Positions 8,928 to 17,947 of a stretch of DNA of 64,000 nucleotides are shown here, one piece after another. Where the stretch lies: the NCBI GenBank assembly GCA_038238245.1, contig JBBRXX010000003.1, positions 1 to 64,000 on the forward strand. Reading direction: 5' to 3'. Both the position numbers and the translations under genes were made by a program. Below the pieces are notes generated by a model. The model was not told the DNA's origin, searched no databases, and saw nothing but the letters and a program-made list of their open reading frames with translations. The first letter of the stretch is position 1. Every line of letters begins with the position of its first letter. This DNA is from DASQHW01 sp038238245. GTDB lineage: Bacteria; Actinomycetota; Acidimicrobiia; IMCC26256; PALSA-610.

Positions 8928-10325
8928 TCAGGTTTCCCGAGGTAGGCCCTGGTGCTTGTCGAGCATGTCGGCCATCACGGTGCGGATGAACTCGTCCGCT
9001 TCCGATGTCATGCCGCCCTCGATGCCGCCATACACGGCGCCGCTCGCCGGCTTGTCGTCCTTGTGCTCGTGCGCGTACTGCACGGCTTCTGCGAGGTCGC
9101 TCGTGAAGGCGTCGACCAGGCCGGGTTGGGTCTGCGGGCGCGTCACGGCCATGTGGATCGCGTTCGGGTATTGCTGGCCGTTGAGGCGCCAGCCCTTCGT
9201 TCGCATGAAGTCGTTGACGTGATAGATGTCGAACGCATCGCTGGTGAAGCTGAAGCAGAACGTGGGGTTGGCGCCCATGATCCGCAGCTCGGGGTGCGAC
9301 CGCACCGCGTCCTGCATCGCGAACGCGGTCTCGAAGATCGAACGCGCGTAGCGCAGATAGCTCTCGCGCCCCATGCTCACCATCGCAGCCCACGTCGCGG
9401 CGAGCAGACCGCCCGAGCGTGAGCCTTCGATACCCGGCGACGCGTACTTGCCGCCACTCCAGTCCGTCATGAAGAAGTATTGGCCGTCACGCAGCGCCTT
9501 GTCGCGAAACGCGAGCACCGATGTGCCCTTGAATCCGTAGCCGTACTTGTGCGTGTCGGCCGAGATGCTCGTGACGCCCGGGACGCGGAAGTCGAACAGG
9601 GGGATGTCGTAGCCGAGCTCCTGTCCGAAGGGAAGGATGAAGCCGCCGAGGCACCCGTCGACGTGCAGACCGATGCCCCGCGCCTGCGCGAGGTCGGACA
9701 TCTCCGTGATCGGGTCGATCGTCCCGTAGCCGTAGTTGCAGGCCGAGCCCACCATTGCGATCGTGTTCTCGTCGATCGCCGACGCGAGCGCGTCGACGTC
9801 GGCGAGCGTCGTCTTGGGGTCGACCGGAATGTGCCGGCACTCGACTGCGAGCAAATGACAGGCCTTGTCGAACGCCGGGTGTGCAGTCTCGGGCTTGACG
9901 AAGTTGGGCCGCTCGATGCCGCGCTGGTCCCGCGCCCACTCGCGGTACGCGAACACCGAGTGCAGGATGCTGCCGCTCCCTCCCGAGGTCACGAGGCCCG
10001 CGGTCTCGGTGCCGGTGACCGCGTCGGCGTGCAGCAGGTCGAGGGTCATCGCGATGATCTCGCCCTCGAACTTGGTCATGCTCGGGCACATGTCGCGCTG
10101 CAACGCGTTCACGTGCGCGAACAGCTCGAACGCGCGCCCCATGAACTCATAGTGCTCGTGGTCGCCGCAGTACATGGTGCCCGAGCACTTGCCGGTCTCC
10201 CACATGCGATCCTCGTCATGGGCGAAGCCCTCGAGCTCCTGCAAGATCGACGCGCGTGCGCGTCCTTCGGAGGGCATGCCGCGGATGACGTCGTGCGTTT
10301 GCGCGTACGGGTAAGCACTACTCAT
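8928..10325 (-). CDS. PLP-dependent lyase/decarboxylase, sphingosine-1-phosphate-lyase-like
   Basis: This 465-residue fold-type I PLP enzyme has the cofactor lysine at K260 in SADTHKYGYGFKG, a pattern typical of sphingosine-1-phosphate lyase (Dpl1) and close to glutamate/tyrosine decarboxylases. Other family marks are the TSGGSGSI phosphate-binding loop, LHVDGCLGGF with the PLP-ring Asp, and a retro-aldol-type active-site surround. SPL enzymes cleave phosphorylated long-chain amino alcohols into an aldehyde and phosphoethanolamine. The start ATG 10325 overlaps the kinase stop by 4 bp, so kinase and lyase are coupled. A role in cleaving a phosphorylated substrate made by the partner kinase is an inference. 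An amino-acid decarboxylase is the main alternative. Confidence 0.75.
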   Translation of the reverse strand: MSSAYPYAQTHDVIRGMPSEGRARASILQELEGFAHDEDRMWETGKCSGTMYCGDHEHYEFMGRAFELFAHVNALQRDMCPSMTKFEGEIIAMTLDLLHADAVTGTETAGLVTSGGSGSILHSVFAYREWARDQRGIERPNFVKPETAHPAFDKACHLLAVECRHIPVDPKTTLADVDALASAIDENTIAMVGSACNYGYGTIDPITEMSDLAQARGIGLHVDGCLGGFILPFGQELGYDIPLFDFRVPGVTSISADTHKYGYGFKGTSVLAFRDKALRDGQYFFMTDWSGGKYASPGIEGSRSGGLLAATWAAMVSMGRESYLRYARSIFETAFAMQDAVRSHPELRIMGANPTFCFSFTSDAFDIYHVNDFMRTKGWRLNGQQYPNAIHMAVTRPQTQPGLVDAFTSDLAEAVQYAHEHKDDKPASGAVYGGIEGGMTSEADEFIRTVMADMLDKHQGLPRET

Positions 10326-11860
10326 TGGAGGGCCTCGCTGATCGGGAGCAGAGCCGCGTATGCGGCTTCGAATTGCGCTTGCCGGAGGTCGTACTGCTCG
10401 CGGTGCGCGGCAGTGGGCTCGAACCGCTCTCCGGCGGGAATCTCGTCGAGGTCGGCGCGGGTGAGCGTCCCGTGACGTTGCAGCGCTAGGAGCGCCGTGG
10501 CGCGCGCCACGGACCGATCGGGCGCATGCAGCGCGGTGATCGGACGGGCGAGGACGTCGGCGAGGATCCCGCACCACGCGGGTGACCGGGCGGCGCCGCC
10601 GACGAACGCGACCTCGTCGATGCCGGCGCCGGTGAAGCGCTGGACGTGGGGCAGGAGCCACCCGAGGTTGTGGGCGATGCCCTCGACGACTGCCCGCACC
10701 ATGTCGCGCCGGGTCGTGTCCAGCGACATGTGCACGAAACCGCCGCGCATGTTCGCGTCGCCGCCGGGCGCGAGCGAGCCGCGCAACCACGGCAGGAACA
10801 GCACTCCCCCCGCGCCCGGTGCAGTCGCGCGCAGCAGGGGGTCGAGCGAGCCGAACGCATCGTCGACGCGGTGGTCGCCGAGCTCGTCGGTCGCGTACAC
10901 CATGTTCTCGAGCACGTGCTCGAGGACCTTGCCGCCCAGTCCGTTCTCCGCGCACACGACGTACCGGTCGACGTAGGGACCCGGCATCGAGAACATCTGG
11001 TGTTCCAGGTCGACGCGGAAGTCGTCGACGGCATCGACGAGGACACTCGTCGTGCCGATCGCGAGGCCGGCGCGGCCGTCGACGAACGCGCCACCCGCGA
11101 CCGCGACCGTCACCGTGTCGTTGGTTCCGGCGTACACGATGACTCCGGCGGCCAGGCCGAGCTCGGTCGCAACGTCGGGCAGCAACGGCCCTACCGCCGC
11201 GTCGACGCGTACGAGCAGGGGGAGACGCGTGGGATCGACGCCCGCGAGCTTCACGAGATCGTCGTCGTACGCGGTCACGCCGAGCGTGCGGTTGTCGCAC
11301 AACTGGAACATGTACGTGCTGTGCTGACTCGCCGTGATGCGTCCGGTGGCGCGTGCCGTGACATAGTCCATCGGCTCGACATATGCGGCGGTGCGCGCAT
11401 GCACGTCGGGGCGGTCGTGTTGCAGGTACAGGATGTGGCCGAGCGAGAGTCCGCTCCCGATCGTCGGGATGCCGTGGCGCTCGATCCACGTCATGAACGC
11501 ACCCTCGTCGCGGGTCATGATGTCGAAGCAGTGGTCGGTGCCGCGTTGGTCCTGCCACATGAGCATCGGCGCGACGGGGTGGCCGCGCTCGTCGATCGCG
11601 ACGATCGACGAGTACTGCGTGCACACACCGAAGGCCGTGACGGTCGCGGCCTCGGCGGGGTGGGCCGTCGTGAGCTCACGCACCGCGTCCGAGAGCTGGG
11701 TCCACATCACGTCGGCGTCCTGCTCGGCGACGTCACCCCGCTTCTCGGTGTGCAGGGGGCGATGAGCGCTGGCGAGCAGCGTGCCGTCGTCGGCGACCAG
11801 GGCGGCCTTCACGTTGGTCGTGCCCACGTCGACGCCGATCGCGCAACTCATCCCTGGCAT
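10322..11860 (-). CDS. FGGY-family carbohydrate kinase (xylulokinase-like)
   Basis: This 512-residue kinase begins with the phosphate-1 loop GVDVGTTNVKAALV (about residues 9-22). It contains GTNDTVTVAVAGGA and the adenosine segment FVGGAARSPAWCGILADVL, with the usual two actin-like halves. FGGY enzymes phosphorylate sugars or polyols such as xylulose, erythritol, glycerol or ribulose. The sequence most resembles the xylulokinase branch but the substrate cannot be fixed by eye. ATG 11860 is kept as the start; ATG 11851 (MSCAIG) is an alternative. It is the first gene of a two-gene operon with the PLP lyase and is divergent from the MarR gene. Confidence 0.8.
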   Translation of the reverse strand: MPGMSCAIGVDVGTTNVKAALVADDGTLLASAHRPLHTEKRGDVAEQDADVMWTQLSDAVRELTTAHPAEAATVTAFGVCTQYSSIVAIDERGHPVAPMLMWQDQRGTDHCFDIMTRDEGAFMTWIERHGIPTIGSGLSLGHILYLQHDRPDVHARTAAYVEPMDYVTARATGRITASQHSTYMFQLCDNRTLGVTAYDDDLVKLAGVDPTRLPLLVRVDAAVGPLLPDVATELGLAAGVIVYAGTNDTVTVAVAGGAFVDGRAGLAIGTTSVLVDAVDDFRVDLEHQMFSMPGPYVDRYVVCAENGLGGKVLEHVLENMVYATDELGDHRVDDAFGSLDPLLRATAPGAGGVLFLPWLRGSLAPGGDANMRGGFVHMSLDTTRRDMVRAVVEGIAHNLGWLLPHVQRFTGAGIDEVAFVGGAARSPAWCGILADVLARPITALHAPDRSVARATALLALQRHGTLTRADLDEIPAGERFEPTAAHREQYDLRQAQFEAAYAALLPISEALQ

Positions 11861-11976
11861 TCTTATGGGTCGACTCCACGCTCCGCTCCCCTGCGGTCGC
11901 CGCGCTGTCGTCTCCCTCTTGCCACGGCGGTCGGCGATATAGTTCGGCCCTCTAACGGTTCGGTATCCTTGCCCGC
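11861..11976. promoter_or_regulatory. Divergent promoter region between FGGY kinase and marR-like gene
   Basis: These 116 bp separate two divergent operons and must hold both promoters. The part near the MarR gene is the only AT-richer stretch (gatatagttcgg, 11936-11947). It contains the hexamer GTTCGG twice in direct orientation, 16 bp apart (11942-11947 and 11958-11963). MarR regulators commonly bind such a spot beside their own gene, but I see no convincing palindrome, so the operator assignment is only a suggestion. Confidence 0.3.
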
Positions 11977-12420
11977 ATGACGGATCCCGACCTCGTGCGT
12001 GCCGCGCGGGCGCTGGCGCTCTCGGCCCGGGCGCTCGAGCGGGCCGCGGGAGAGTGCGATCTCACCTTGGCGCAGTACCGCGTGCTCGCGCTCGTGGCCG
12101 CCGGTGACGAGCGGTCGTCGCTGTTGGCCGAACGCCTTGCGGTTGCCAGGCCCACGATCACCGCCGTCGTCGACGGTCTCGTCGAGCGCGGGTGCATCGA
12201 GCGGACGTCGGTGCAGGGCGATCGCCGCTCGATCCGGCTCACGCTCACCAAGCCGGGCCAGCAGGCACTGCGGGTCGTGGAGCGAACGATGGCCGAGGTG
12301 CTCGACCGCGTGTTCGGGCACGCCCGCGACCGCGACAGCTTGCTGGCCGCGCTCGCCGACCTGGACGACGCGCTGGCCGCGCGCATGGAAGCGCGGTTGC
12401 GAGGCGAGGTTCGTCGTTGA
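11977..12420 (+). CDS. MarR-family transcriptional regulator
   Basis: This 147-residue winged-helix protein has the recognition helix segment LAVARPTITAVVDGLVERG (about residues 48-66), followed by the wing QGDRRSIRLTLTKPG. Both are typical of MarR/SlyA repressors, which sense phenolic or hydrophobic compounds and usually control the neighbouring transporter. Its TGA stop overlaps the TTG start of the ABC exporter (TTGA), so the two are co-translated and the exporter is the obvious regulatory target. Leu/Ala-rich helices at both ends form the dimer interface. Confidence 0.85.
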   Translation: MTDPDLVRAARALALSARALERAAGECDLTLAQYRVLALVAAGDERSSLLAERLAVARPTITAVVDGLVERGCIERTSVQGDRRSIRLTLTKPGQQALRVVERTMAEVLDRVFGHARDRDSLLAALADLDDALAARMEARLRGEVRR

Positions 12421-15400
12421 GCAGCCGCGCACCCAGGAAGCAAGGATGGATCCGCCGGCTCGTCGGCTACATGAAGCCGCACAAGAAGAACGCGTACGTC
12501 GCCTTTGGTGTCGCGATCGGCGGCCAGCTCATCCAGTCGTTGCTGCCGGTCGTGCAAAAGGTCGTGGTCGACGACGTGATCACGCATCATCGCCGACCGC
12601 TCGCGCCGTGGCTCACGCTGATGATCGTGATGGGCGTCGCGACGTTCGTGTGCGCGTACTTCCGCCGGTTCCGTGGTGGCCGCATCGCCCTCGACGTGCA
12701 GCACGACCTCCGGACCTCGATCTTCCGCCAGCTGCAGCGCCTCGACTTCGCGCGGCACGACGAGCTGCAGACCGGCCAGCTCGTGAGCCGGGCGTCGTCC
12801 GACGTCGCGCTTATCCAGGGCTTCTTGCAGTTCCTCCCGATCGGCGTCGCCAACGTCTTGTTGTTCATCGTCTCGCTCGGCGCGATGTTCTGGCTCTCGC
12901 CGCCGCTCGCGCTCGTGATGCTCGCGGTCGCACCCGCCCTGCTGATCACCGCGATGAAGCTTCGGACGTCCGTGTTCCCCGCAAGCTGGGATGCACAGCA
13001 GAAGGCCGGGGACGTTGCCAACGTCGTCGAAGAAGACGTCACCGGTGTACGCGTCGTGAAGGGCTTCGGCCAGGAGGCGCGGGAGCTCGACCGGCTCGCC
13101 GGCCGTTCGCAGAAGATGTTCGCGGCGCGCGTACGGCTCGTCGACATCCAGGCGCGTCTTCAGCCCGCGATGCAGACGATTCCTGCGTTCGGCCAGGTGG
13201 CGGTGCTCGCGGTCGGCGGCTGGCTCGCGGTCAACGGCAACATCACCTACGGCACGTTCCTCGCGTTCTCGACGTACATGCTCTTGATCACGCCGCCGGT
13301 CCGCCAGCTGGCCGCAATCCTCACAGTCGGGCAGCTCGCCCGCGCTGGGGCCGAGCGGATCTACGACCTGCTCGACTCGACGCCGATGGTGCAGGACGCG
13401 CCGGACGCGTCCGAACTCCACGTCGACCGGGGCGAGGTGAGGTTCGACGACGTGACGTTCGGCTACACCTCGACCGATCCGGTGCTGCGCGCGTTCTCCC
13501 TGACGGTGGCACCCGGGGAGACCGTCGCGTTGGTGGGAAGCTCGGGCTCGGGAAAGTCGACCGTCGGGCTGCTGCTCCCCCGCTTCTACGACGTGCACGA
13601 CGGCGCGGTGTCGATCGACGGTGTCGACGTACGCACGGTGACATTGCAGTCGTTGCGACGCAGCATCGGCGTGGTGTTCGAGGATTCGTTCCTGTTCTCC
13701 GACACGATCACGAGCAATATCGCGTTCGGGCGACCCGACGCGACGCCCGTGGAAGTCGAGTCCGCGGCGCGCGCCGCCGAAGCCCACGAGTTCATCGAGC
13801 GCTTGCCGCACGGCTACGACACCGTCGTCGGCGAACAGGGTCTCACGCTTTCGGGTGGTCAGCGCCAGAGGATCGCGCTCGCGCGCGCGTTGCTCTCCGA
13901 CCCCGAGATCCTTCTACTCGACGATGCGACGTCGTCGGTCGACGCGAGGATCGAGGAGGAGATCCACGCCACACTGCGGCGCATCGCCCGGGGGCGCACG
14001 ACGATCCTCATCGCGCATCGCCGGTCGACGCTGTCGCTTGCCGACCGGATCGTCGTCGTGGACAAGGGGCGCGTGCTCGACAGCGGCACCAACGAGGAGT
14101 TGTGGGCGCGATGCTCCCTGTATCGCATGCTGCTCTCGGGTCCGGGTGACGACGCCGAAGGACTCGACGCCCCCGACGTCGCGGTCGACGGCGACGAACC
14201 GCAGGTCGCCGGGATCACCCCGTCGGCGTGGCGCGGTCTCGATGCGGACGAGCTTCGCGACGCGCTGGTCGCGGACGCGACCCGGCCCGCGAGTCCAGCG
14301 CAGATGCGCGTCGCGGGAGGAGGCGGCGGGGCCGGTGGCAACTGGATAGGCGGGATGGGAGGCGCGCTCGCGCCGACACCCGAGCTGTTCGCGCAGGTCG
14401 ACGCGCTGCCGCCCGCGACGGCCGATCCGCACGTCGATGTCGCGGCCGAAGCCGCGCTGGTGCACGGATTCCGGTTCCTCCGCTTTCTGCGCCGATACCG
14501 CGGGTGGCTTGCCGTCGGCATGGTGCTGGTCGCGACGGACGCGCTCTGCACGCTCGCGGGACCGGTCCTCGTGCGGTACGGCGTCGACAGCGGCATCACG
14601 CACCACGCGATCAGCGCGGTATGGGCGGCCTCGATCGCGTTCCTCGGGGTTGCGCTCGTCGACTGGTGGATCATGTGGGCCGAAGCGCGCGTGATGGGCC
14701 GCACCTCGGAGCGGCTCCTGCACGCGCTGCGGATCAAGGTCTTCGCCCATCTCCAACGGCTCGGCGTGGACTACTACGAGAACGAGATGGCGGGCCGCAT
14801 CATGACCCGCATGACGACCGACATCGATGCGCTGTCACAGCTCTTGCAAAACGGGCTCGTGAACGCGCTCGTCAACCTGGTGACGTTCCTCGGCGTCGGG
14901 ATCGCGCTCGCCGTCATGAATCCTCGCCTCGCGCTCGTGACCGCGACCATCTTGCCGCCGCTCGCGATCGCGACGATCTGGTTCCGGAGCGCGTCCTCCA
15001 AGGCGTACGAGTCGGCGCGGGAACAGATCGCGGCCGTGAACGCCAACCTCCAGGAGGGGCTGTCGGGGGTGCGGGTGTCGCAGGCATTCGTGCGCGAGGA
15101 ACGCAATCAGGAGCAGTTCGAAGAGGTCGCGGCGGGCTACCGCGACGCGCGCGTGCGCGCGCAGCGACTCGTGGCCACGTACTTCCCGTTCGTGGACTTC
15201 CTGTCGGATATCGCGGTCTGCGTGGTGCTCGGTGCCGCGAGTGTGTTCGTCGCGAACGGGTCGCTGACGGTCGGCGAGCTGATCGCGTTCTTGCTGTACC
15301 TGAATCTGTTCTTCGCGCCGATCCAGCAGCTCTCGCAGGTGTTCGACTCGTATCAGCAGGCACGGGTCGCGGTCTCTCGCATCACCGAGCTGCTCGACAC

Positions 15401-16202
15401 GGCCACCACCGTGCCCCCACCCGCGTCGCCGGTGGCGGTGCCGCGGCTGCGCGGCGACGTCGTGCTCGACGACGTGCGTTTCCGCTACGCGAACGCGATC
15501 GACGACGCGCTGCGCGGTATCGATCTGCAGATCGCACCGGGCGAGACCGTCGCGCTGGTCGGCGAGACGGGTGCGGGGAAGTCGACGGTCGTCAAGCTCG
15601 TCGCCCGCTTCTACGATCCGACCGCGGGCTCGGTGTGCGTCGACGGTGTCCCGGTGAACGCGTACGACCAGGTCGCGTTCCACCAGCAGCTCGGCGTCGT
15701 GCCCCAGGAGGCGTTCCTGTTCTCGGGCACGATCCGCGACAACATCGCGTACGGGCGCGAGTCCGCGACTGATGCCGAGGTCGAGGCCGCGGCCCGTGCC
15801 GTCGGGGCGCACGACTTCGTCGCCTCGTTGCCCGGCGGGTACTTGCAATGGGTGAGCGAACGGGGACGTTCGCTGTCGTCGGGCCAACGCCAGTTGATCG
15901 CGCTGGCCCGCGCCCACCTGGTGGATCCCGCCATCCTGCTGCTCGACGAGGCGACGTCGAACCTCGACCTGCAGACGGAGGCGAAGGTGCAGGCCGCGAT
16001 GGGGGTCGCCGCGCACGGGCGCACGACGATCCTGATCGCGCACAGATTGCAGACCGCGAAGCTCGCCGACCGGATCGTGGTCATCGACCAGGGTCGTGTC
16101 GTCGAGGACGGAACCCACGACGAGTTGGTCGCCCGCCGCGGCCCGTACTCCCGCATGTGGTCCCTCGCGGTCGGCGAGCCGGCCGCCGCGGCCACCAACT
16201 GA
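12417..16202 (+). CDS. Single-chain ABC exporter with two complete transporter halves
   Basis: The 1261-residue protein contains two full exporter halves. The first is a TMD (about residues 20-310) plus NBD with Walker A GSSGSGKST near residue 375, signature LSGGQRQRIALARAL and Walker B ILLLDDATSS. A glycine-rich linker (GGGGGAGGNWIGGMGG, about residues 635-650) follows. The second half has a TMD plus NBD with Walker A GETGAGKST near residue 1050, signature LSSGQRQLIALARAH and LLLDEATSNLD. The first NBD has Asp in place of the catalytic Glu after Walker B (DDATS) and so is probably a degenerate site, as in many heterodimeric multidrug exporters. I chose TTG 12417, which overlaps the MarR stop and follows a GCGAGG site. 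It resembles Rv0194-type drug exporters. Confidence 0.85.
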   Translation: MSSRAPRKQGWIRRLVGYMKPHKKNAYVAFGVAIGGQLIQSLLPVVQKVVVDDVITHHRRPLAPWLTLMIVMGVATFVCAYFRRFRGGRIALDVQHDLRTSIFRQLQRLDFARHDELQTGQLVSRASSDVALIQGFLQFLPIGVANVLLFIVSLGAMFWLSPPLALVMLAVAPALLITAMKLRTSVFPASWDAQQKAGDVANVVEEDVTGVRVVKGFGQEARELDRLAGRSQKMFAARVRLVDIQARLQPAMQTIPAFGQVAVLAVGGWLAVNGNITYGTFLAFSTYMLLITPPVRQLAAILTVGQLARAGAERIYDLLDSTPMVQDAPDASELHVDRGEVRFDDVTFGYTSTDPVLRAFSLTVAPGETVALVGSSGSGKSTVGLLLPRFYDVHDGAVSIDGVDVRTVTLQSLRRSIGVVFEDSFLFSDTITSNIAFGRPDATPVEVESAARAAEAHEFIERLPHGYDTVVGEQGLTLSGGQRQRIALARALLSDPEILLLDDATSSVDARIEEEIHATLRRIARGRTTILIAHRRSTLSLADRIVVVDKGRVLDSGTNEELWARCSLYRMLLSGPGDDAEGLDAPDVAVDGDEPQVAGITPSAWRGLDADELRDALVADATRPASPAQMRVAGGGGGAGGNWIGGMGGALAPTPELFAQVDALPPATADPHVDVAAEAALVHGFRFLRFLRRYRGWLAVGMVLVATDALCTLAGPVLVRYGVDSGITHHAISAVWAASIAFLGVALVDWWIMWAEARVMGRTSERLLHALRIKVFAHLQRLGVDYYENEMAGRIMTRMTTDIDALSQLLQNGLVNALVNLVTFLGVGIALAVMNPRLALVTATILPPLAIATIWFRSASSKAYESAREQIAAVNANLQEGLSGVRVSQAFVREERNQEQFEEVAAGYRDARVRAQRLVATYFPFVDFLSDIAVCVVLGAASVFVANGSLTVGELIAFLLYLNLFFAPIQQLSQVFDSYQQARVAVSRITELLDTATTVPPPASPVAVPRLRGDVVLDDVRFRYANAIDDALRGIDLQIAPGETVALVGETGAGKSTVVKLVARFYDPTAGSVCVDGVPVNAYDQVAFHQQLGVVPQEAFLFSGTIRDNIAYGRESATDAEVEAAARAVGAHDFVASLPGGYLQWVSERGRSLSSGQRQLIALARAHLVDPAILLLDEATSNLDLQTEAKVQAAMGVAAHGRTTILIAHRLQTAKLADRIVVIDQGRVVEDGTHDELVARRGPYSRMWSLAVGEPAAAATN

Positions 16203-16210
16203 CCAACAGA

Positions 16211-16250
16211 TTGGACGCTCAGCCCGCCACCGGCGGGCTGAGCGTCCAAA
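16211..16250 (+). terminator. Strong hairpin terminator after the ABC exporter
   Basis: A perfect 18-bp inverted repeat (16211-16228 with 16232-16249) surrounds a 3-nt loop, starting 8 bp after the exporter stop codon. It is G/C-rich with a short A run after it on the plus strand. It has no T tract, as is common for actinobacterial terminators. Confidence 0.75.
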
Positions 16251-16277
16251 CACGGGCGACGGGTAGCGTCCCCCGCC

Positions 16278-17894
16278 ATGCCGGAGATGCCTGCGGACGA
16301 GCCGGGACGCACGTGGTGGCGCGACGGCGTGCTGTACCAGATATACCCGCGTTCCTACATGGACACGAACGGCGACGGTGTGGGCGACCTGCGCGGGGTC
16401 ACCGAGCGCCTCGACCATCTCGCGTGGCTCGGCGTCGAAGGCATCTGGCTCGATCCCGTCATGCCGTCGCCCAACGACGATTGGGGCTACGACGTCGCCG
16501 ACTACGTGAACGTCGACGCCGCGCTCGGCACGCTGGCCGACGCCGACGAACTCATCGCAGAGGCGGCGAAGCGCGGCATCCGCGTGATCATGGACCTCGT
16601 CCCGAATCACACGAGCGACCGGCACCCGTGGTTCCAGGATTCCAAGTCCTCGCGCACTTCCAAGCACCGTGATTGGTACGTCTGGGCCGATCCCAAGCCC
16701 GACGGCTCACCGCCGAACAACTGGAACATGGCGTTCGATCCTCGCGTGCCCGCGTGGACCTTCGACGAGCGAACCGGCCAGTACTACCTGAACCAGTTCC
16801 TGCCGTCGCAGCCCGATCTCAACTGGTGGAACCCCGAGGTGCGCGACACCTTCGACGACATCTTGCGCTTCTGGTTCGACCGGGGGGTCGCCGGCTTCCG
16901 CATCGACGTCGCGCACTCGATCGTGAAGGATGCGCAGCTGCGCGACAACCCGTCCGCGACGAAGGACGATCACTGGTGGGTCCAGCTCCGCGGGCAGCGC
17001 ACGACGTACAGCGCGTGCCGGCCCGAGGTGCACGACGTGCTGCGCCGGTGGAGAAAGCTCGCCGACGGTTACGACCCGCCCCGCGCGCTCATCGGCGAGA
17101 CGTACGTGCTCGAGCCCGAGGCCTTCGCGTCGTTCTACGGCAACGACGACGAGCTCAACCTCGCGTTCAACTTCATGCTCATTCACGCCCGCTTCCGTGC
17201 CGAGGAGCTACGCACCGCGATCGAGACCGCGGAACGGCTCCTGCCCGAAACCGCGTGGCCGGTCTGGACGGCCGGCAACCACGACAACCACCGCTTTCCC
17301 ACGCGCTGGGCCGACAAAGACCCCACACGCGCGCGCACCGCGATGGTGATGCTCATGGCGCTCCGGGGCACACCGTTCCTCTACTACGGCGACGAGATCG
17401 GCATGACGGACACAGAGGTTCCGCCCGAGCACGTCCTCGACCCGGTCGGCAAGTTCCACGGCCCGCGCATGGGTCGCGACCCGGAGCGAACCCCGATGCA
17501 CTGGACGGGCGTCGAGGGCGCGGGCTTCAGCACGCCGGGCGTCGAGCCCTGGCTGCCGTACGGCGACTACCGGTCGAACAACGTCGACGCGCAACGCAAC
17601 GATCCTGACTCGATGCTGACGCTGACGCGCGACCTCATACGCCTGCGGAACACGCTGCCGGAGCTGCGTACCGGCGGCTACGAGACGTTGCCCGGATCCG
17701 ACGATCGCGTGTGGGCGTGGCGACGCGGCGACCGCGTGGTCGTTGCGTGCAACATCTCGGACGAACCCGCCGAGGTGCCGGGCGTCGGGCCCGCGGCGAC
17801 TCGCATCTCGACCATCCGGGCGCGTGACGGCGAACGTGTCGCCGGCGCGTTGCACCTCGAACCGTGGGAAGCACTGATCGCACTCCGCGATTGA
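16278..17894 (+). CDS. GH13-family alpha-glucosidase
   Basis: This 538-residue glycoside hydrolase begins WWRDGVLYQIYPRSYMDTNG. It has conserved region I DLVPNHTSD, nucleophile D210 in GFRIDVAH, general acid E274 in LIGETYV and transition-state Asp D336 in AGNHDNHR. The length and the GDGVGDLRG loop fit the oligo-1,6-glucosidase/alpha-glucosidase subfamilies, which release glucose from maltose, sucrose-like or isomalto-oligosaccharides in the cytoplasm. There is no signal peptide. The start ATG 16278 follows the terminator closely, so the gene has its own promoter in the short gap. Convergent with the PHP gene. Confidence 0.9.
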   Translation: MPEMPADEPGRTWWRDGVLYQIYPRSYMDTNGDGVGDLRGVTERLDHLAWLGVEGIWLDPVMPSPNDDWGYDVADYVNVDAALGTLADADELIAEAAKRGIRVIMDLVPNHTSDRHPWFQDSKSSRTSKHRDWYVWADPKPDGSPPNNWNMAFDPRVPAWTFDERTGQYYLNQFLPSQPDLNWWNPEVRDTFDDILRFWFDRGVAGFRIDVAHSIVKDAQLRDNPSATKDDHWWVQLRGQRTTYSACRPEVHDVLRRWRKLADGYDPPRALIGETYVLEPEAFASFYGNDDELNLAFNFMLIHARFRAEELRTAIETAERLLPETAWPVWTAGNHDNHRFPTRWADKDPTRARTAMVMLMALRGTPFLYYGDEIGMTDTEVPPEHVLDPVGKFHGPRMGRDPERTPMHWTGVEGAGFSTPGVEPWLPYGDYRSNNVDAQRNDPDSMLTLTRDLIRLRNTLPELRTGGYETLPGSDDRVWAWRRGDRVVVACNISDEPAEVPGVGPAATRISTIRARDGERVAGALHLEPWEALIALRD

Positions 17895-17900
17895 CATAGA

Positions 17901-17924
17901 GGCGCGTCCGGCCGGGACAGCGCC
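17901..17924. terminator. Hairpin between convergent GH13 and PHP genes
   Basis: An inverted repeat pairs GGCGC/GCGCC and GTCC/GGAC with one bulged A and a 5-nt loop, followed by TTCCTT on the plus strand. Its position in the 53-bp gap between two convergent stop codons suggests a bidirectional terminator. Confidence 0.4.
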
Positions 17925-17947
17925 TTCCTTGCGAGAGGCCGGTGGAA

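Noticed and set aside
10326..11624. Extension of the PLP lyase frame upstream of 10325
   Set aside because: Runs through the FGGY kinase gene on the same strand in another frame and is Arg-rich shadow; the start is fixed by the ATGA overlap.
11942..11963. Direct GTTCGG repeats as a MarR operator
   Set aside because: MarR sites are normally palindromic; two hexamers in direct orientation are too weak to call an operator.
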